From the NCBI RefSeq assembly GCF_002262885.1, contig NZ_NKYF01000015.1:142577-206576 (forward strand): 64,000 nucleotides of DNA, read 5' to 3'. Shown piece by piece: positions 1 through 8,079 of this stretch. The DNA comes from Pseudonocardia sp. MH-G8 (lineage in GTDB: Bacteria; Actinomycetota; Actinomycetes; Mycobacteriales; Pseudonocardiaceae). A program made the position numbers and the translations under genes. Positions within the stretch are counted from its first letter, which is position 1; the number at the start of each line of letters is the position of its first letter. A model generated the notes under the pieces. That model was given only the letters and a program-made list of their open reading frames with translations, had not been told where the DNA came from and did not search any database.

Positions 1-350
1 ACCTCGACCACCCGACGAACCAGGTGCAGGTGCTGGGCGAACGACGCGACGTCTCCCTCGACCCGTCCGGAGCCACGCGGCTCGAGCAGGGCGAGCACGT
101 GCTGCGATCGGGGCGGGGGCTCGGCAGCGAGCACACGCGCCCACTCGTCGGGGTCGAGCGCGAGGACGAAGCCCACGTCGTCGTCGCTCGCCCCTCCGCC
201 GCGCACCGCTACGGCGCCATCGCTGAATCGGACGGCAACCGCGGGACCTCCTCGGTCGCGCAGCCCGAACGTGATGGTGGTGCCGCGTGCGAGTTCCTCC
301 AGTTCGGCGTCGGCCGCGAGGGCTTCGCCGAGGTCGACGGGGAATGTCAT
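1..350 (-). CDS. SCP2-like sterol-carrier domain protein (3' end outside window)
   Basis: About 116 N-terminal residues are visible and the gene runs off the left edge. The ATG lies five bases after the stop of the upstream decarboxylase-like gene, so the two are probably one operon. The sequence has the pattern of small SCP2 lipid-binding domains: an acidic N-terminal helix, a beta region around DRGGPAVAVRFSDGAVAV, then a DPDEWARVL segment. Such domains bind acyl chains or sterols, alone or as part of larger enzymes. The ligand cannot be inferred and the C-terminal part may carry another domain. Confidence 0.55.
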   Translation of the reverse strand, partial: MTFPVDLGEALAADAELEELARGTTITFGLRDRGGPAVAVRFSDGAVAVRGGGASDDDVGFVLALDPDEWARVLAAEPPPRSQHVLALLEPRGSGRVEGDVASFAQHLHLVRRVVE

Positions 351-355
351 GCGCG

Positions 356-772
356 TCAGGAGGTCACGCCGGCATCGTGGACGACGACCGTGGGCTCCAG
401 GCCCGTCGCCCCGACGACGTTCTTCCACGCATCGAAGCCGATCTGGAAGGCGACGACCCCCGCCTCGGGGAGAGCGATCTCGATCGCCTCCAGGATCTCC
501 TGCGCACTTACGCCCAAATCGAGTGCAACGCGGATGTGGCTCTCGATCTGCCCCTTCGGCGCCTTGAGCACCGTCAGGCTGCAAATGAAGATGAGCTCCT
601 TCGTCCTCCGGTCGAGAAGCCGCTCGGACAGGTAGGCGGCGTTGACCAGGCCGTTCGCCGCCTTGAGCACCTCGAAGTCATGCTTGGCCATGACCTTGTG
701 GTAGTCGAGGACATACCCGCGCTTGCGCGCCATGTCGTCGATGTAGCTCTGCGCGTCGTCCGCGTCCGCCAT
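356..772 (-). CDS. carboxymuconolactone decarboxylase (AhpD-like) family protein
   Basis: 138 aa, the normal length for a single-domain CMD protein. The family hallmark is the central helical stretch with ESHIRVALDLGVSAQEILEAI followed by a hydrophobic helix. No CxxC pair is present, so it should not be an AhpD-type peroxidase; it fits the decarboxylase or uncharacterised CMD branch. The ATG at 772 has a GGAGGGGA ribosome site. It precedes the SCP2-like gene by five bases and diverges from an SDR gene across a 104-bp gap with a small palindrome. Substrate unknown. Confidence 0.75.
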   Translation of the reverse strand: MADADDAQSYIDDMARKRGYVLDYHKVMAKHDFEVLKAANGLVNAAYLSERLLDRRTKELIFICSLTVLKAPKGQIESHIRVALDLGVSAQEILEAIEIALPEAGVVAFQIGFDAWKNVVGATGLEPTVVVHDAGVTS

Positions 773-817
773 CGGTTCCCCTCCTCGCCAGGTCAGGCCG
801 CGCTCGCAGCCCGGTAA

Positions 818-832
818 TACCGTAGTATCGTA
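818..832. promoter_or_regulatory. imperfect palindrome in a divergent promoter region
   Basis: The 15-bp sequence TACCGTAGTATCGTA has matching outer triplets (TAC/GTA) and inner TA/TA steps around a central base. It is one of the few AT-rich stretches in the 104-bp gap between the CMD-like gene and the divergent SDR gene. This is where a TetR or GntR dimer would be expected to control both genes, but no regulator gene is adjacent. Confidence 0.35.
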
Positions 833-876
833 ACTGATCGTCGAGTCGAGTCAACGCAACGGGGAGTGGGGGGCGA

Positions 877-1734
877 ATGAACGCCACGGACAGCACGAGA
901 ACCGCGCTGGTCACCGGTGCCGGAAGCGGGATCGGGAAGGCCGTCGCCAGGAAGCTGGCGTCAATCGGTTCGCGCCTCGTGCTCGTCGACGTGGATCCGA
1001 GAGGCCTCGAATCGACCGTGGAGGAGCTCGCCCACACCGACGTCCTGCCGGTGTCCGGAGACATCGCGGAGGAGGCGACGATGGACGAGGCGGTGGCCGC
1101 CGGGGCGGAACGCTTCGGCCAGATCGACCAGTACCACCTCAACGCCGGGATCATGGGGAGCTTCGACCCGTTCCCGCTCCTGCAGGTCGAGGACTTCGAC
1201 CGGGTGATGTCGGTCAACGTCCGCGGGACCTTCCTCGGCCTCCGGGCGGCGTTTCGCCAGTACGCGCGGCAGGACACAGCCGGCTCCATCGTCGTCACCG
1301 CCTCGATCGCCAGCCTCAGGGGGAGCGCTGACGTCATCGCGTACCAGACGTCCAAGCACGCAGGCCTCGGCCTGATCCGGGCAGCGGCCATGTACGGCGG
1401 ACCGCTCGGAATCCGGACCAACGGAGTAGCTCCGGGCCTCGTCCCCACCGAGCTCCACACCGCGGCGGCGCAGCGCGCAGGCGGTGGGGGCGACATCTTC
1501 GAGCGCGGCCGAACCGTCCCCATGCGCCGCACCGGATCCGCATCCGAGGTGGCCGAGGTCGTGTCGTTCCTGCTCAGCGACGCCGCGTCCTACGTCAATG
1601 GAGAGGTGGTCTCGGTGGACGGGGGCTCCGCCACGATGAGCAGCGTGCGGCCTTCTGGAGGCGCAGGCCGATGGGACTCCGCCGAGGTGGACATGCCGGC
1701 CAGGGACGCGTCGGAGCAGCTACGTCGCCGGTGA
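877..1734 (+). CDS. SDR family NAD(P)-dependent oxidoreductase
   Basis: 285 aa classical short-chain dehydrogenase. It shows the TGAGSGIG cofactor loop (13-20), Asp38 at the end of beta-2 (which favours NAD over NADP), NAG (89-91), the structural Asn114, and the triad Ser143, Tyr156, Lys160. The family-typical VDGG ends the fold near residue 248, and about 30 further residues form a polar tail beyond the usual length. ATG at 877 follows a GGGGAG-type ribosome site. It diverges from the CMD-like gene and converges on the ammonia-lyase gene. Substrate not predictable. Confidence 0.88.
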   Translation: MNATDSTRTALVTGAGSGIGKAVARKLASIGSRLVLVDVDPRGLESTVEELAHTDVLPVSGDIAEEATMDEAVAAGAERFGQIDQYHLNAGIMGSFDPFPLLQVEDFDRVMSVNVRGTFLGLRAAFRQYARQDTAGSIVVTASIASLRGSADVIAYQTSKHAGLGLIRAAAMYGGPLGIRTNGVAPGLVPTELHTAAAQRAGGGGDIFERGRTVPMRRTGSASEVAEVVSFLLSDAASYVNGEVVSVDGGSATMSSVRPSGGAGRWDSAEVDMPARDASEQLRRR

Positions 1735-1802
1735 GCTTCGGGCACCACCGCCATCGAGGGCCTGGTCGCGCACGGCGAGGTCCGTCGAGGCCGCCCCCAT
1801 CG

Positions 1803-3431
1803 TCACTCCAAGGCTCCTACCGCCTCTTCCGCCGCGTTCACCACGCCCGAGGTCCGGACGAGGTCCAGGACCTCACCCATGTCCGTCTGGAACCACCGGT
1901 CGCCGTCCAGTGCGGCGGGGACCCGGGCGCGGATGGCGTCGAGGGCCGCTTGCGTCCCCCGTCCCAGCGGGTGGTCCACCATCAGCGGCTCCACGAGCGA
2001 GAGCGCCTGCGCGGCGCAGAGCAGTTCTCCGGCGACGACGTGCTCCGAGTTGCCGACGACGACCCGGGCCTTCCTGGCACACCACGCCGAGTTGGAGACG
2101 TGGTCCTCGGCGTTGCCCTTGCCGGGGATGCTGTCCACGCTGCCCGCGGTCGAGAGTCCCCTGTTCTCCATGACCAGCGCCGACGCGGTGCACTGGACGT
2201 TCACGAAGCCCGTGTTGAGCCCGGGGCGTCCGGTGGCCAGGTTCCGTGGCAGGCCGTAACTCATGGCTGGGTCGAGCAGGCGAGCGAGCCGGCGTTCGCT
2301 GATCGAGGCCAGGTCGGCCACCGCCAGCGCCAGCAGGTCCATGGTCTGGGCGATGTACTGACCGTGGAAGTTGCCACCGGAGATCGCGCGGTAGCCGTCA
2401 CCGTCCTCGAAGATCAGCGGGTTGTCGGTAGCAGAGTTGATCTCGATGCCCAGCACCCGCTCGACGTAGTCCAACGCGTCGGAGACGGGCCCGTGGACCT
2501 GCGGTGCGCATCGCAGCGAGTACACGTCCTGGACCCGCGGCGCAGGCAGCTCCCCCGGAGCGCGCAGCTCCGCCGGGAACCGCACCTCGCGGGCCGGTGC
2601 CGAGCAGCGCGCCGACTCCGCGGCCACCCGCAGCACGTTGCGGGCCGTGCGGGCCTGCCCCGGGTGCGGCCTGGCGATGTGGATCGGGGGTTCGAAGGCG
2701 GCCAGCTCGCCGCGCATCGCCTCCAGGCTCATCGTCAGGGCGACGTCCGCGGCCTTGAGCAGGCGACGCGCGTCGGCGGTGGCCAGTACGGCGACGGCGA
2801 GCGAGGCCGTCGTCCCGTTGATCAGGGCGGAGGCGTCCTTCGCCCGCAGCTCGATGCGGGGCTCGAGCCCGACCTCGCTCGCGGCTTCGGCTGCCCCCAT
2901 CTGCTGTCCGTGCAGCTCGACCTGGGCCTGCGGGAGGCCGGCGACGGCGGCGGCCAGGTGCGCCAGCGGCGCCAGGTCACCGGATGCGCCGACACTGCCC
3001 TGCGACGGCACGATCGGGTGCACCTGCAGGTTGAGGAACTGCAGCAGCCGGCCCACCACCTCAGGGGACGGTCCGGAGAAGTTCGAGGCGAAGGCGTTGG
3101 CCCGCAGCAGCATCATGGCGCGGACCACTTCCGTCGGGAACGGCTCACCCACTCCGGTGGCGTGCGCGGAGATGACGCGGGTCTGGTGCTCCGCCATGTC
3201 CGCCACCAGCAGCCGCTGGTCCTTGAACATGCCCACACCGGTGTTGAAGGAGTAGATGAGCGGCGCCTCGTCGTTGACCCACTGCTGCTCCACATATGCC
3301 CTCGTCGCACCGAGTGCGGCGCGGGCGGTGTCCGCCAGAGCGACTTCGGCGAAAGTGCCGTCCGACTGCGGTCGGGCAACTCGCAGCACGTCGTCCAGGG
3401 TGAGAGCACGCCCATCGAGTTCAATCTTCAC
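1803..3431 (-). CDS. MIO-type aromatic amino acid ammonia-lyase (HAL/PAL/TAL family)
   Basis: 542 aa enzyme of the histidine/phenylalanine/tyrosine ammonia-lyase and aminomutase superfamily, which removes or shifts the amino group using an autocatalytic MIO cofactor. The MIO triad is Ala149-Ser150-Gly151 inside GSVGASGDLAPLAH. Tyr60 in the YSFNTGVG loop is the catalytic tyrosine. QDVYSLRCAPQVHGP and AEDHVS match histidine-lyase signatures. At the substrate switch it reads Ala89-His90 (Ser-His in HutH, His-Leu in tyrosine lyases), so it is closest to the histidine class without being identical. No hutU, hutI or hutG is near, and the partners are methyl- and glycosyltransferases, which argues for a biosynthetic role. 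I place the start at GTG 3431 because it overlaps the stop of the small upstream ORF as GTGA; an in-frame GTG at 3461 is the alternative. Confidence 0.85.
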   Translation of the reverse strand: MKIELDGRALTLDDVLRVARPQSDGTFAEVALADTARAALGATRAYVEQQWVNDEAPLIYSFNTGVGMFKDQRLLVADMAEHQTRVISAHATGVGEPFPTEVVRAMMLLRANAFASNFSGPSPEVVGRLLQFLNLQVHPIVPSQGSVGASGDLAPLAHLAAAVAGLPQAQVELHGQQMGAAEAASEVGLEPRIELRAKDASALINGTTASLAVAVLATADARRLLKAADVALTMSLEAMRGELAAFEPPIHIARPHPGQARTARNVLRVAAESARCSAPAREVRFPAELRAPGELPAPRVQDVYSLRCAPQVHGPVSDALDYVERVLGIEINSATDNPLIFEDGDGYRAISGGNFHGQYIAQTMDLLALAVADLASISERRLARLLDPAMSYGLPRNLATGRPGLNTGFVNVQCTASALVMENRGLSTAGSVDSIPGKGNAEDHVSNSAWCARKARVVVGNSEHVVAGELLCAAQALSLVEPLMVDHPLGRGTQAALDAIRARVPAALDGDRWFQTDMGEVLDLVRTSGVVNAAEEAVGALE

Positions 3432-3634
3432 GGAAGGGACCCTAACTTCGGCATGCCACACCGGAGGGCCGGTCGTCGGTCAGGGGCGCCGGCCGGTGCG
3501 GCGGGCCAGCACCACCGCAGCTCGTCCCGGACCTCCGGGGATTCGACCCGACCAGCGACAATCCGCAGCCGGGTGTGCGCGGCGCGGATCCTCGCCCGGA
3601 GCTCGGCGGCGTCGTCCCGCTCACCCGGCTCCAC
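3428..3634 (-). CDS. small hypothetical protein coupled to the ammonia-lyase
   Basis: 68 aa, GTG start, with an in-frame stop five codons upstream. Its TGA overlaps the ammonia-lyase GTG as GTGA, the arrangement seen in translationally coupled actinobacterial genes. Codon third positions are mostly G/C. The N-terminal 35 residues look helical (ELRARIRAAHTRLRIV). The C-terminal half is rich in Pro, Ala and Arg with single Cys residues. I recognise no family. It may be a leader that couples translation, or a small accessory protein. Confidence 0.4.
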   Translation of the reverse strand: MEPGERDDAAELRARIRAAHTRLRIVAGRVESPEVRDELRWCWPAAPAGAPDRRPALRCGMPKLGSLP

Positions 3635-3681
3635 CCGGGCCTGCCATCACCGGATACGAGTGCCAGAGCACCCGTATCCAC

Positions 3682-4728
3682 TCACGGCCGCAGGGTCGCC
3701 TCGATGAAGGAGAACGGGCTCGGGGTCGCCACGATGCGGTCCAGCGTGAAACCCGCCGACGAGAGGAGCTGCGCGAACTCGTCCACACTGCGCTCTTTAC
3801 CGCCCAGCATCGCCAGCATGACCAGATCGATCGCCTTGGTGAAGTGCGGCTCGTCCCCTCCCGGCACGATGCCCTCGACCACCACCAACCGCGCTCCCGG
3901 CATCGCGGCGGCCTCGATACTGCCCAGAATGCGCCGACACTTGTCGTCGTCCCAGTCGTGCAGGATGTAGGACAGGACATAGACATCAGCCCGCGGCACC
4001 GACTCGAAGAAGTCACCGGCCACCACCTCGACGCGGTCGGTGAACCCCTTCATCTCCAGGTGGCGCCGGGCGTCGGGCACGACCTCGGGCACATCGAACA
4101 CGATGCCCCGCCGGTCCGGCTCGTTCTCCAGAAGCTGCACGAGCACCGAACCGCTCGCTCCACCGATATCGGCCACCACCTCGCCGGCAGGAAGCCGGTA
4201 GCCCTCGAACATCCCGGCCCCCAGACCGCCCATCACGCTGGCCATCGCGCCCGACTGCACCTCGACCAGCTCGGAGTCCTTGACGACCCAGTCGAAGAAC
4301 GGCTCCCCGAAATAGTGGGTGGCCGCGGTCTCACCCGTACGGACGTTGTGCAGCAGCTCGCTGAACGGGAGGTAGTGGGTCTCCATCCAGTACAGGGTCG
4401 CGGCGCGCACGGAATCGGCGCGGTGCGCGGACAAGGTGGCGCCCAACGGCGTCGTCTCGACGGTGCCGTCTGGCAGGCTCCGGAAGACGCCCATCGGGGC
4501 GAGGGTCCGGATCAGCCTGCCCAGCGGCTCCGGCTGCGCCCAGCAGGCTTCCGCCAGGTCGGCCACGGTCTTCGGGCCCTCGTCGAGCTGCGTGGCGATG
4601 TCGAGCTTCGCGATGACGTACAGCGCCTGGGAGAGCTGGAACCCACCGACGAACTGGATCATCTGCATCGCCGGGGGAAGTTCGCCCGTGGGCTGCTCTG
4701 CGGCATCACCGGGCGCTTGATCGATCAT
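3682..4728 (-). CDS. SAM-dependent O-methyltransferase (acetylserotonin/hydroxyneurosporene type)
   Basis: 348 aa. The N-terminal ~110 residues form the winged-helix dimerisation domain of small-molecule O-methyltransferases. The C-terminal Rossmann domain carries the SAM loop DIGGASGSV (187-195) and the catalytic-base motif ILHDWDD with His257. Members methylate phenolic or enolic hydroxyls of natural products. The first ATG after the promoter region, at 4728, gives the family-typical length; longer in-frame extensions would run through the inverted repeat. It is the first gene of a minus-strand group with the small ORF and the ammonia-lyase, and diverges from the glycosyltransferase. Confidence 0.88.
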   Translation of the reverse strand: MIDQAPGDAAEQPTGELPPAMQMIQFVGGFQLSQALYVIAKLDIATQLDEGPKTVADLAEACWAQPEPLGRLIRTLAPMGVFRSLPDGTVETTPLGATLSAHRADSVRAATLYWMETHYLPFSELLHNVRTGETAATHYFGEPFFDWVVKDSELVEVQSGAMASVMGGLGAGMFEGYRLPAGEVVADIGGASGSVLVQLLENEPDRRGIVFDVPEVVPDARRHLEMKGFTDRVEVVAGDFFESVPRADVYVLSYILHDWDDDKCRRILGSIEAAAMPGARLVVVEGIVPGGDEPHFTKAIDLVMLAMLGGKERSVDEFAQLLSSAGFTLDRIVATPSPFSFIEATLRP

Positions 4729-4780
4729 GGCCGTATCCCAGCCCGATCGCGGACGCGGCGCCATCGGCAAACGGCACCCG

Positions 4781-4834
4781 TTCATACGAGGTTGTGCGCC
4801 GGGGACCGGAACCGTGCGCACGCCCTCGTATGAA
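4781..4834. promoter_or_regulatory. 19-bp inverted repeat between divergent biosynthetic operons
   Basis: The left arm at 4781-4799 reads TTCATACGAGGttGTGCGC. The right arm at 4816-4834 is its reverse complement with two mismatches, and the outer 11 bp are perfect. Arm centres are 35 bp apart and the outer 11-mers 43 bp apart, about four helical turns. A further CGTATG lies at 4848-4853. The repeat sits in the only intergenic space between the O-methyltransferase and the glycosyltransferase, so it probably binds a dimeric regulator controlling both arms. A long mRNA hairpin is the alternative. Confidence 0.6.
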
Positions 4835-4932
4835 TGCGCGCAGCCCACGTATGGCCCCGCACCCGTCATCGCTGCTTGGCTCGAAGGCGTGATCGATCAC
4901 GACCCCACGACGGACCGACCGGTGAAGCCTTG

Positions 4933-6090
4933 ATGAGGTTCTTGTTCTGCAGCGTGTCGGCGCACGGTCACGTGCTGCCGCTCGTGCCGTTGATGGAGGC
5001 GGCGCGCTCGGAGGGCCATGATGTGGCGCTCATCGGCAGCGGTGGCATGGCCGACGTCGTCCGTGCCGAACTGCCGGTCGGAGTCGAGTACCTCCCTGCT
5101 GGTCCGATGCCGTTCGAGCTGGCGGTGGAGGCGGCGCGCCGGACGGGTGGGGACGTCATGGCGCCCTCGGCCGAGGGGGTCGGCGAGATCTTCGGTGGGA
5201 TCGTGCTCGAGCGGGCCGCTGACGACGCCGTGGCGGCTGCCCGCTCCTGGCGGGCCGACGTGGTCATCTCGGAGGTCTACTGCACCGTCGGTCCGTTCGT
5301 CGCCGCCGTGCTCGGCCTGACGTGGCACGAGGTCCGCATGACGACGGCCATGCCCGCGGAGTGGGTGCAGGCCATCGATCGGGCCACCGCCCGTCACTAC
5401 GACGAACGTGGTCTGTCTCCCGTGGCCGCGAGCAGCGTCCTCGACCTGTGGCCCGCGAAGCTGCGCGATCCCGTCGGTGACCTTCCCGCGAACGTCCCGG
5501 TCCTCCCGGTGCGGACACGAGCGCACCGGCGCCCACGGGGCGCGGGCCCCTCGAGCGTGCCGGCTTTCGGTGACCGGCTGCGGCCGCGGGTACTGGTCAC
5601 CCTGGGGACGGTCTTCTCGGACACCGGGCTGCTCGATTCGGTGGTCGACGCGGTCGCCGGGAACGACGTGGACGTCCTGGCCACCCTCGGGCTGTCGTTG
5701 CAGGGCGGAGCGGGCGTAGGGCGCGACAGGGAGGGCGCGGGCGGCGGGTCGGTCAAGTTCGTGTCCTTCGTGCCGATCGACGAGCTGCTCGACGAGGTCG
5801 ATCTCGTCGTCGGGGTCGGAGGTGCGGGCACCACGCTGGCCGCTCTCAGCCGCGGCATCCCCCTGGTGTTGTGGCCGCAAGGAGCGGATCAGCCCGCGAT
5901 CGCGGAGCGCGTGTCGGCCGCGGGAGCGGCGTTGACGGTGGGGGCGCTCTCCGAGATCGGACCCGCCGTGGCAGAAGCGCTGACGGCGACGACGTACTGG
6001 AAGAGCGCGGGAGATGTCGCGCAGTCGATCGCGGACACCCCGGCGCCACCGGAGGTGATCCGGCTGCTCGCCTCCGGCGCGCAACGCTGA
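4933..6090 (+). CDS. GT1/MGT-family glycosyltransferase
   Basis: 385 aa GT-B fold enzyme. The N-terminus (FLFCSVSAHGHVLPLVPLM) is the acceptor-side Rossmann motif with the His of the catalytic dyad. The C-terminal nucleotide-sugar motif GVGGAGTTLAALSRG...PQGADQ lies around 295-325. Such enzymes transfer a sugar from an NDP donor to small natural products or macrolides. ATG 4933 was chosen because it starts the Rossmann strand; upstream in-frame codons have no homology-like sequence. It begins the plus-strand arm that continues into the second methyltransferase and the importer. Acceptor unknown. Confidence 0.88.
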   Translation: MRFLFCSVSAHGHVLPLVPLMEAARSEGHDVALIGSGGMADVVRAELPVGVEYLPAGPMPFELAVEAARRTGGDVMAPSAEGVGEIFGGIVLERAADDAVAAARSWRADVVISEVYCTVGPFVAAVLGLTWHEVRMTTAMPAEWVQAIDRATARHYDERGLSPVAASSVLDLWPAKLRDPVGDLPANVPVLPVRTRAHRRPRGAGPSSVPAFGDRLRPRVLVTLGTVFSDTGLLDSVVDAVAGNDVDVLATLGLSLQGGAGVGRDREGAGGGSVKFVSFVPIDELLDEVDLVVGVGGAGTTLAALSRGIPLVLWPQGADQPAIAERVSAAGAALTVGALSEIGPAVAEALTATTYWKSAGDVAQSIADTPAPPEVIRLLASGAQR

Positions 6091-6131
6091 TCGCCACGGC
6101 CCCTTTCCTCCCCACCATGAAGGACTGTTCG

Positions 6132-6944
6132 ATGACCGAAGCACCCCGGACCAACCCGTTCGACACGATGCTGAAGGCGTACCTGCAATGGGGCGAACCG
6201 GTCTCGCGCGCCTTCGCACGTGCGGCGCTGGACCGAGCCGGCCTCGCCCCCGGCAGTGCGGTGCTCGATTCCTGTGCCGGCGCCGGAGCACTCGCCGTCG
6301 CCGCGGCGCAGGAGGGCCACCGGGTACGGGGTATCGACATCTCGGCGGGCATGCTCGGGGTTCTCACCGAGCGGCTGACGCCGTTCCCCGGAAGTGCGGC
6401 CGAGCACATGGACGCACTGGAGATGATCTACGTCGACGACTCGTTCGATGCCGCCTTCTCCGTGCTGGGCGTGCTGAACTTCGGTGACGCGGTCCCGGCA
6501 GCGCTGCGGGGACTGGTCCGCGTGACCCGGCCCGGCGGCGTGATCGGCCTCGTGCACTGGGCGAGCACCTGGGGAGCCCCGCTGTTCCCCATGATGGCCG
6601 AAGCGATGACGCGCCTGGACGACCCCGCCGTCGCCCCGCTCGTCCCGCTGGTCAGCGACGAGTACATGGGCCCCGCTGCGCTGGACGCCGCGCTCTCCCA
6701 GGCCGGCTGCGTCGACGTGTCCACCACGGTCCACGAGGTCGCGAACCTGCTCCCGGAGCCGGAAGTGGCGTTCGACGAGCTGGACTCGATGTACCTCAAC
6801 CACGAGCGGTACCGCGCGCTGACCGATGAGCAGCGCAGCCGGCTGCGCGGGCTGTTCGCCGAGGAGGTCCGGGCCGCCAGGGGTGCCGATGGCAAGGGGG
6901 CGCCCGCCGTCGGCCACGTCACCATCGGGCACCTGCCGCAGTAG
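6132..6944 (+). CDS. class I SAM-dependent methyltransferase
   Basis: 270 aa. Motif I is VLDSCAGAGALAVAAA near 42-57, followed by the acidic motif GIDIS. The remainder matches the Methyltransf_11/25 fold. ATG 6132 is preceded by AAGGA at good spacing; an in-frame ATG at 6117 overlaps that site and is less likely. It lies 41 bp after the glycosyltransferase and 73 bp before the importer lipoprotein on the same strand. The target atom (O, N or C) cannot be read from the sequence. Confidence 0.85.
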   Translation: MTEAPRTNPFDTMLKAYLQWGEPVSRAFARAALDRAGLAPGSAVLDSCAGAGALAVAAAQEGHRVRGIDISAGMLGVLTERLTPFPGSAAEHMDALEMIYVDDSFDAAFSVLGVLNFGDAVPAALRGLVRVTRPGGVIGLVHWASTWGAPLFPMMAEAMTRLDDPAVAPLVPLVSDEYMGPAALDAALSQAGCVDVSTTVHEVANLLPEPEVAFDELDSMYLNHERYRALTDEQRSRLRGLFAEEVRAARGADGKGAPAVGHVTIGHLPQ

Positions 6945-6951
6945 GCGCGCA

Positions 6952-6966
6952 CCCCGGGAACCGGGG
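6952..6966 (+). terminator. short GC hairpin after the methyltransferase
   Basis: CCCCGG-GAA-CCGGGG forms a perfect 6-bp stem with a 3-base loop just after the methyltransferase stop. There is no U tract. It could attenuate read-through into the importer genes or be chance in GC-rich DNA. Confidence 0.25.
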
Positions 6967-7017
6967 CCGGCTCCTGGACGACCTAGGAACCAGCATCCGC
7001 CTCGAGGAGGTCGTCCC

Positions 7018-8079
7018 GTGAAGGTCCGTCGTGCCGGTCGGCTCGCAGCCGCCGCGTTCGCCTGCGCTGCGCTGCTCGCCGCTTGCGGAGGGCCCAGCGG
7101 AACCGGAGGAAGCACCGCCGCGCCGGACACCGGCTACGGCACCCGGACGGTGACCGACTGCACCGGCACGACCTCGACGTTCACCGCCCCGCCCACCCGG
7201 GTCGCGACGGTGACCACGAGCGTGCTCGAGTTCCTGCTGACCCTGGGACTGCGGGACCGGGTCGTGGGGGTGCAGGCGGTGGCCCCCGGCGCGTTCCCGC
7301 CCGACCTGCAGCAGCAGGCGGACGCGTTGCCCACGCTCGGCGGCGAGTACGTTCCCGGCAACTTCGTCCCGGTGCAGCGGGAGCAGGTGTTGACGGCGAC
7401 CCCGGACTTCGTGGTCGGGGGGTGGCCGTCGAACTTCGACTCGACCAAGGGCGCGCTGTCGCAGCAGGAGCTCGCCGAGCGCGGTATCGCCTCGTACTTC
7501 GCGCTCGCCGCCTCCTGCACCCGGACCGGGCCGATCACCGACCTGGCCGTGGTCTACCAGGACATCGAGAACTACGGCACGATCTTCGACGTGCAGGAGC
7601 AGGCGGACGAGCTGATCTCCCGGATGCGGCGGACGGTCGAGGACGTGCAGGCCCGCATCGACGGCGCTCCCCGGCCGAAGGTCTTCACCTACAGCCTCGA
7701 GGACGGTGGGGGCAACGCCTACTCCGCCGGCAACCAGTTCCTCGGCAACGCGATCATCGACTTGGCGGGCGGGCGCAACATCTTCGACGACGTGAACGCC
7801 GTCTACGGCGAGGCCGGATGGGAAGAGGTGGTGGCCCGCAACCCGGACGTGATCGTCCTGGAGGTGTTCGGAAAGCCCACCCAGGCGGAGTTCGACGAGG
7901 CCGTGGCGAAAGCCGAGGCGGTCTTCACCGGCAACCCGGCGCTGCAGAACGTCACGGCGGTGCGGGAGCGACGGTTCGTGCCCGTGCAGGACGAGGCCTA
8001 CTACGTCGGCGGGGTGCGCAACGCCGAGGCGGTCGAGACCCTCGCACGCTCGCTGCACCCGGACGCGTTCGTCGGGTGA
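7018..8079 (+). CDS. ABC importer substrate-binding lipoprotein (class III, metal-chelate/siderophore type)
   Basis: 353 aa. A signal peptide with lipobox LLAAC near residue 22 anchors it to the outer face of the membrane. The body has the class III (FepB/BtuF/FhuD-like) two-lobe layout: an early RVATV...EFLLTLGLRDRVVGV segment, a rigid helix in the middle, and a C-terminal lobe with VVARNPDVIVLEVFG. GTG 7018 has a strong GAGGAGG site. Its stop overlaps the permease start as GTGA. Substrates of this class are ferric siderophores, haem, cobalamin or other metal chelates; no cobalamin riboswitch was seen upstream. Confidence 0.85.
   Translation: MKVRRAGRLAAAAFACAALLAACGGPSGTGGSTAAPDTGYGTRTVTDCTGTTSTFTAPPTRVATVTTSVLEFLLTLGLRDRVVGVQAVAPGAFPPDLQQQADALPTLGGEYVPGNFVPVQREQVLTATPDFVVGGWPSNFDSTKGALSQQELAERGIASYFALAASCTRTGPITDLAVVYQDIENYGTIFDVQEQADELISRMRRTVEDVQARIDGAPRPKVFTYSLEDGGGNAYSAGNQFLGNAIIDLAGGRNIFDDVNAVYGEAGWEEVVARNPDVIVLEVFGKPTQAEFDEAVAKAEAVFTGNPALQNVTAVRERRFVPVQDEAYYVGGVRNAEAVETLARSLHPDAFVG

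Noticed and set aside
1803..3431. Calling the lyase hutH for histidine catabolism
   Set aside because: No other hut gene is adjacent, one selectivity residue differs, and the neighbours are biosynthetic.
1671..3707. A 678-codon open frame on the plus strand opposite the ammonia-lyase
   Set aside because: Antisense frames stay open by GC bias here. It has no domain pattern, while the minus strand has a full MIO enzyme.
6945..7017. Cobalamin or other riboswitch before the importer lipoprotein
   Set aside because: The 73-bp gap is too short and has only a small GC hairpin.
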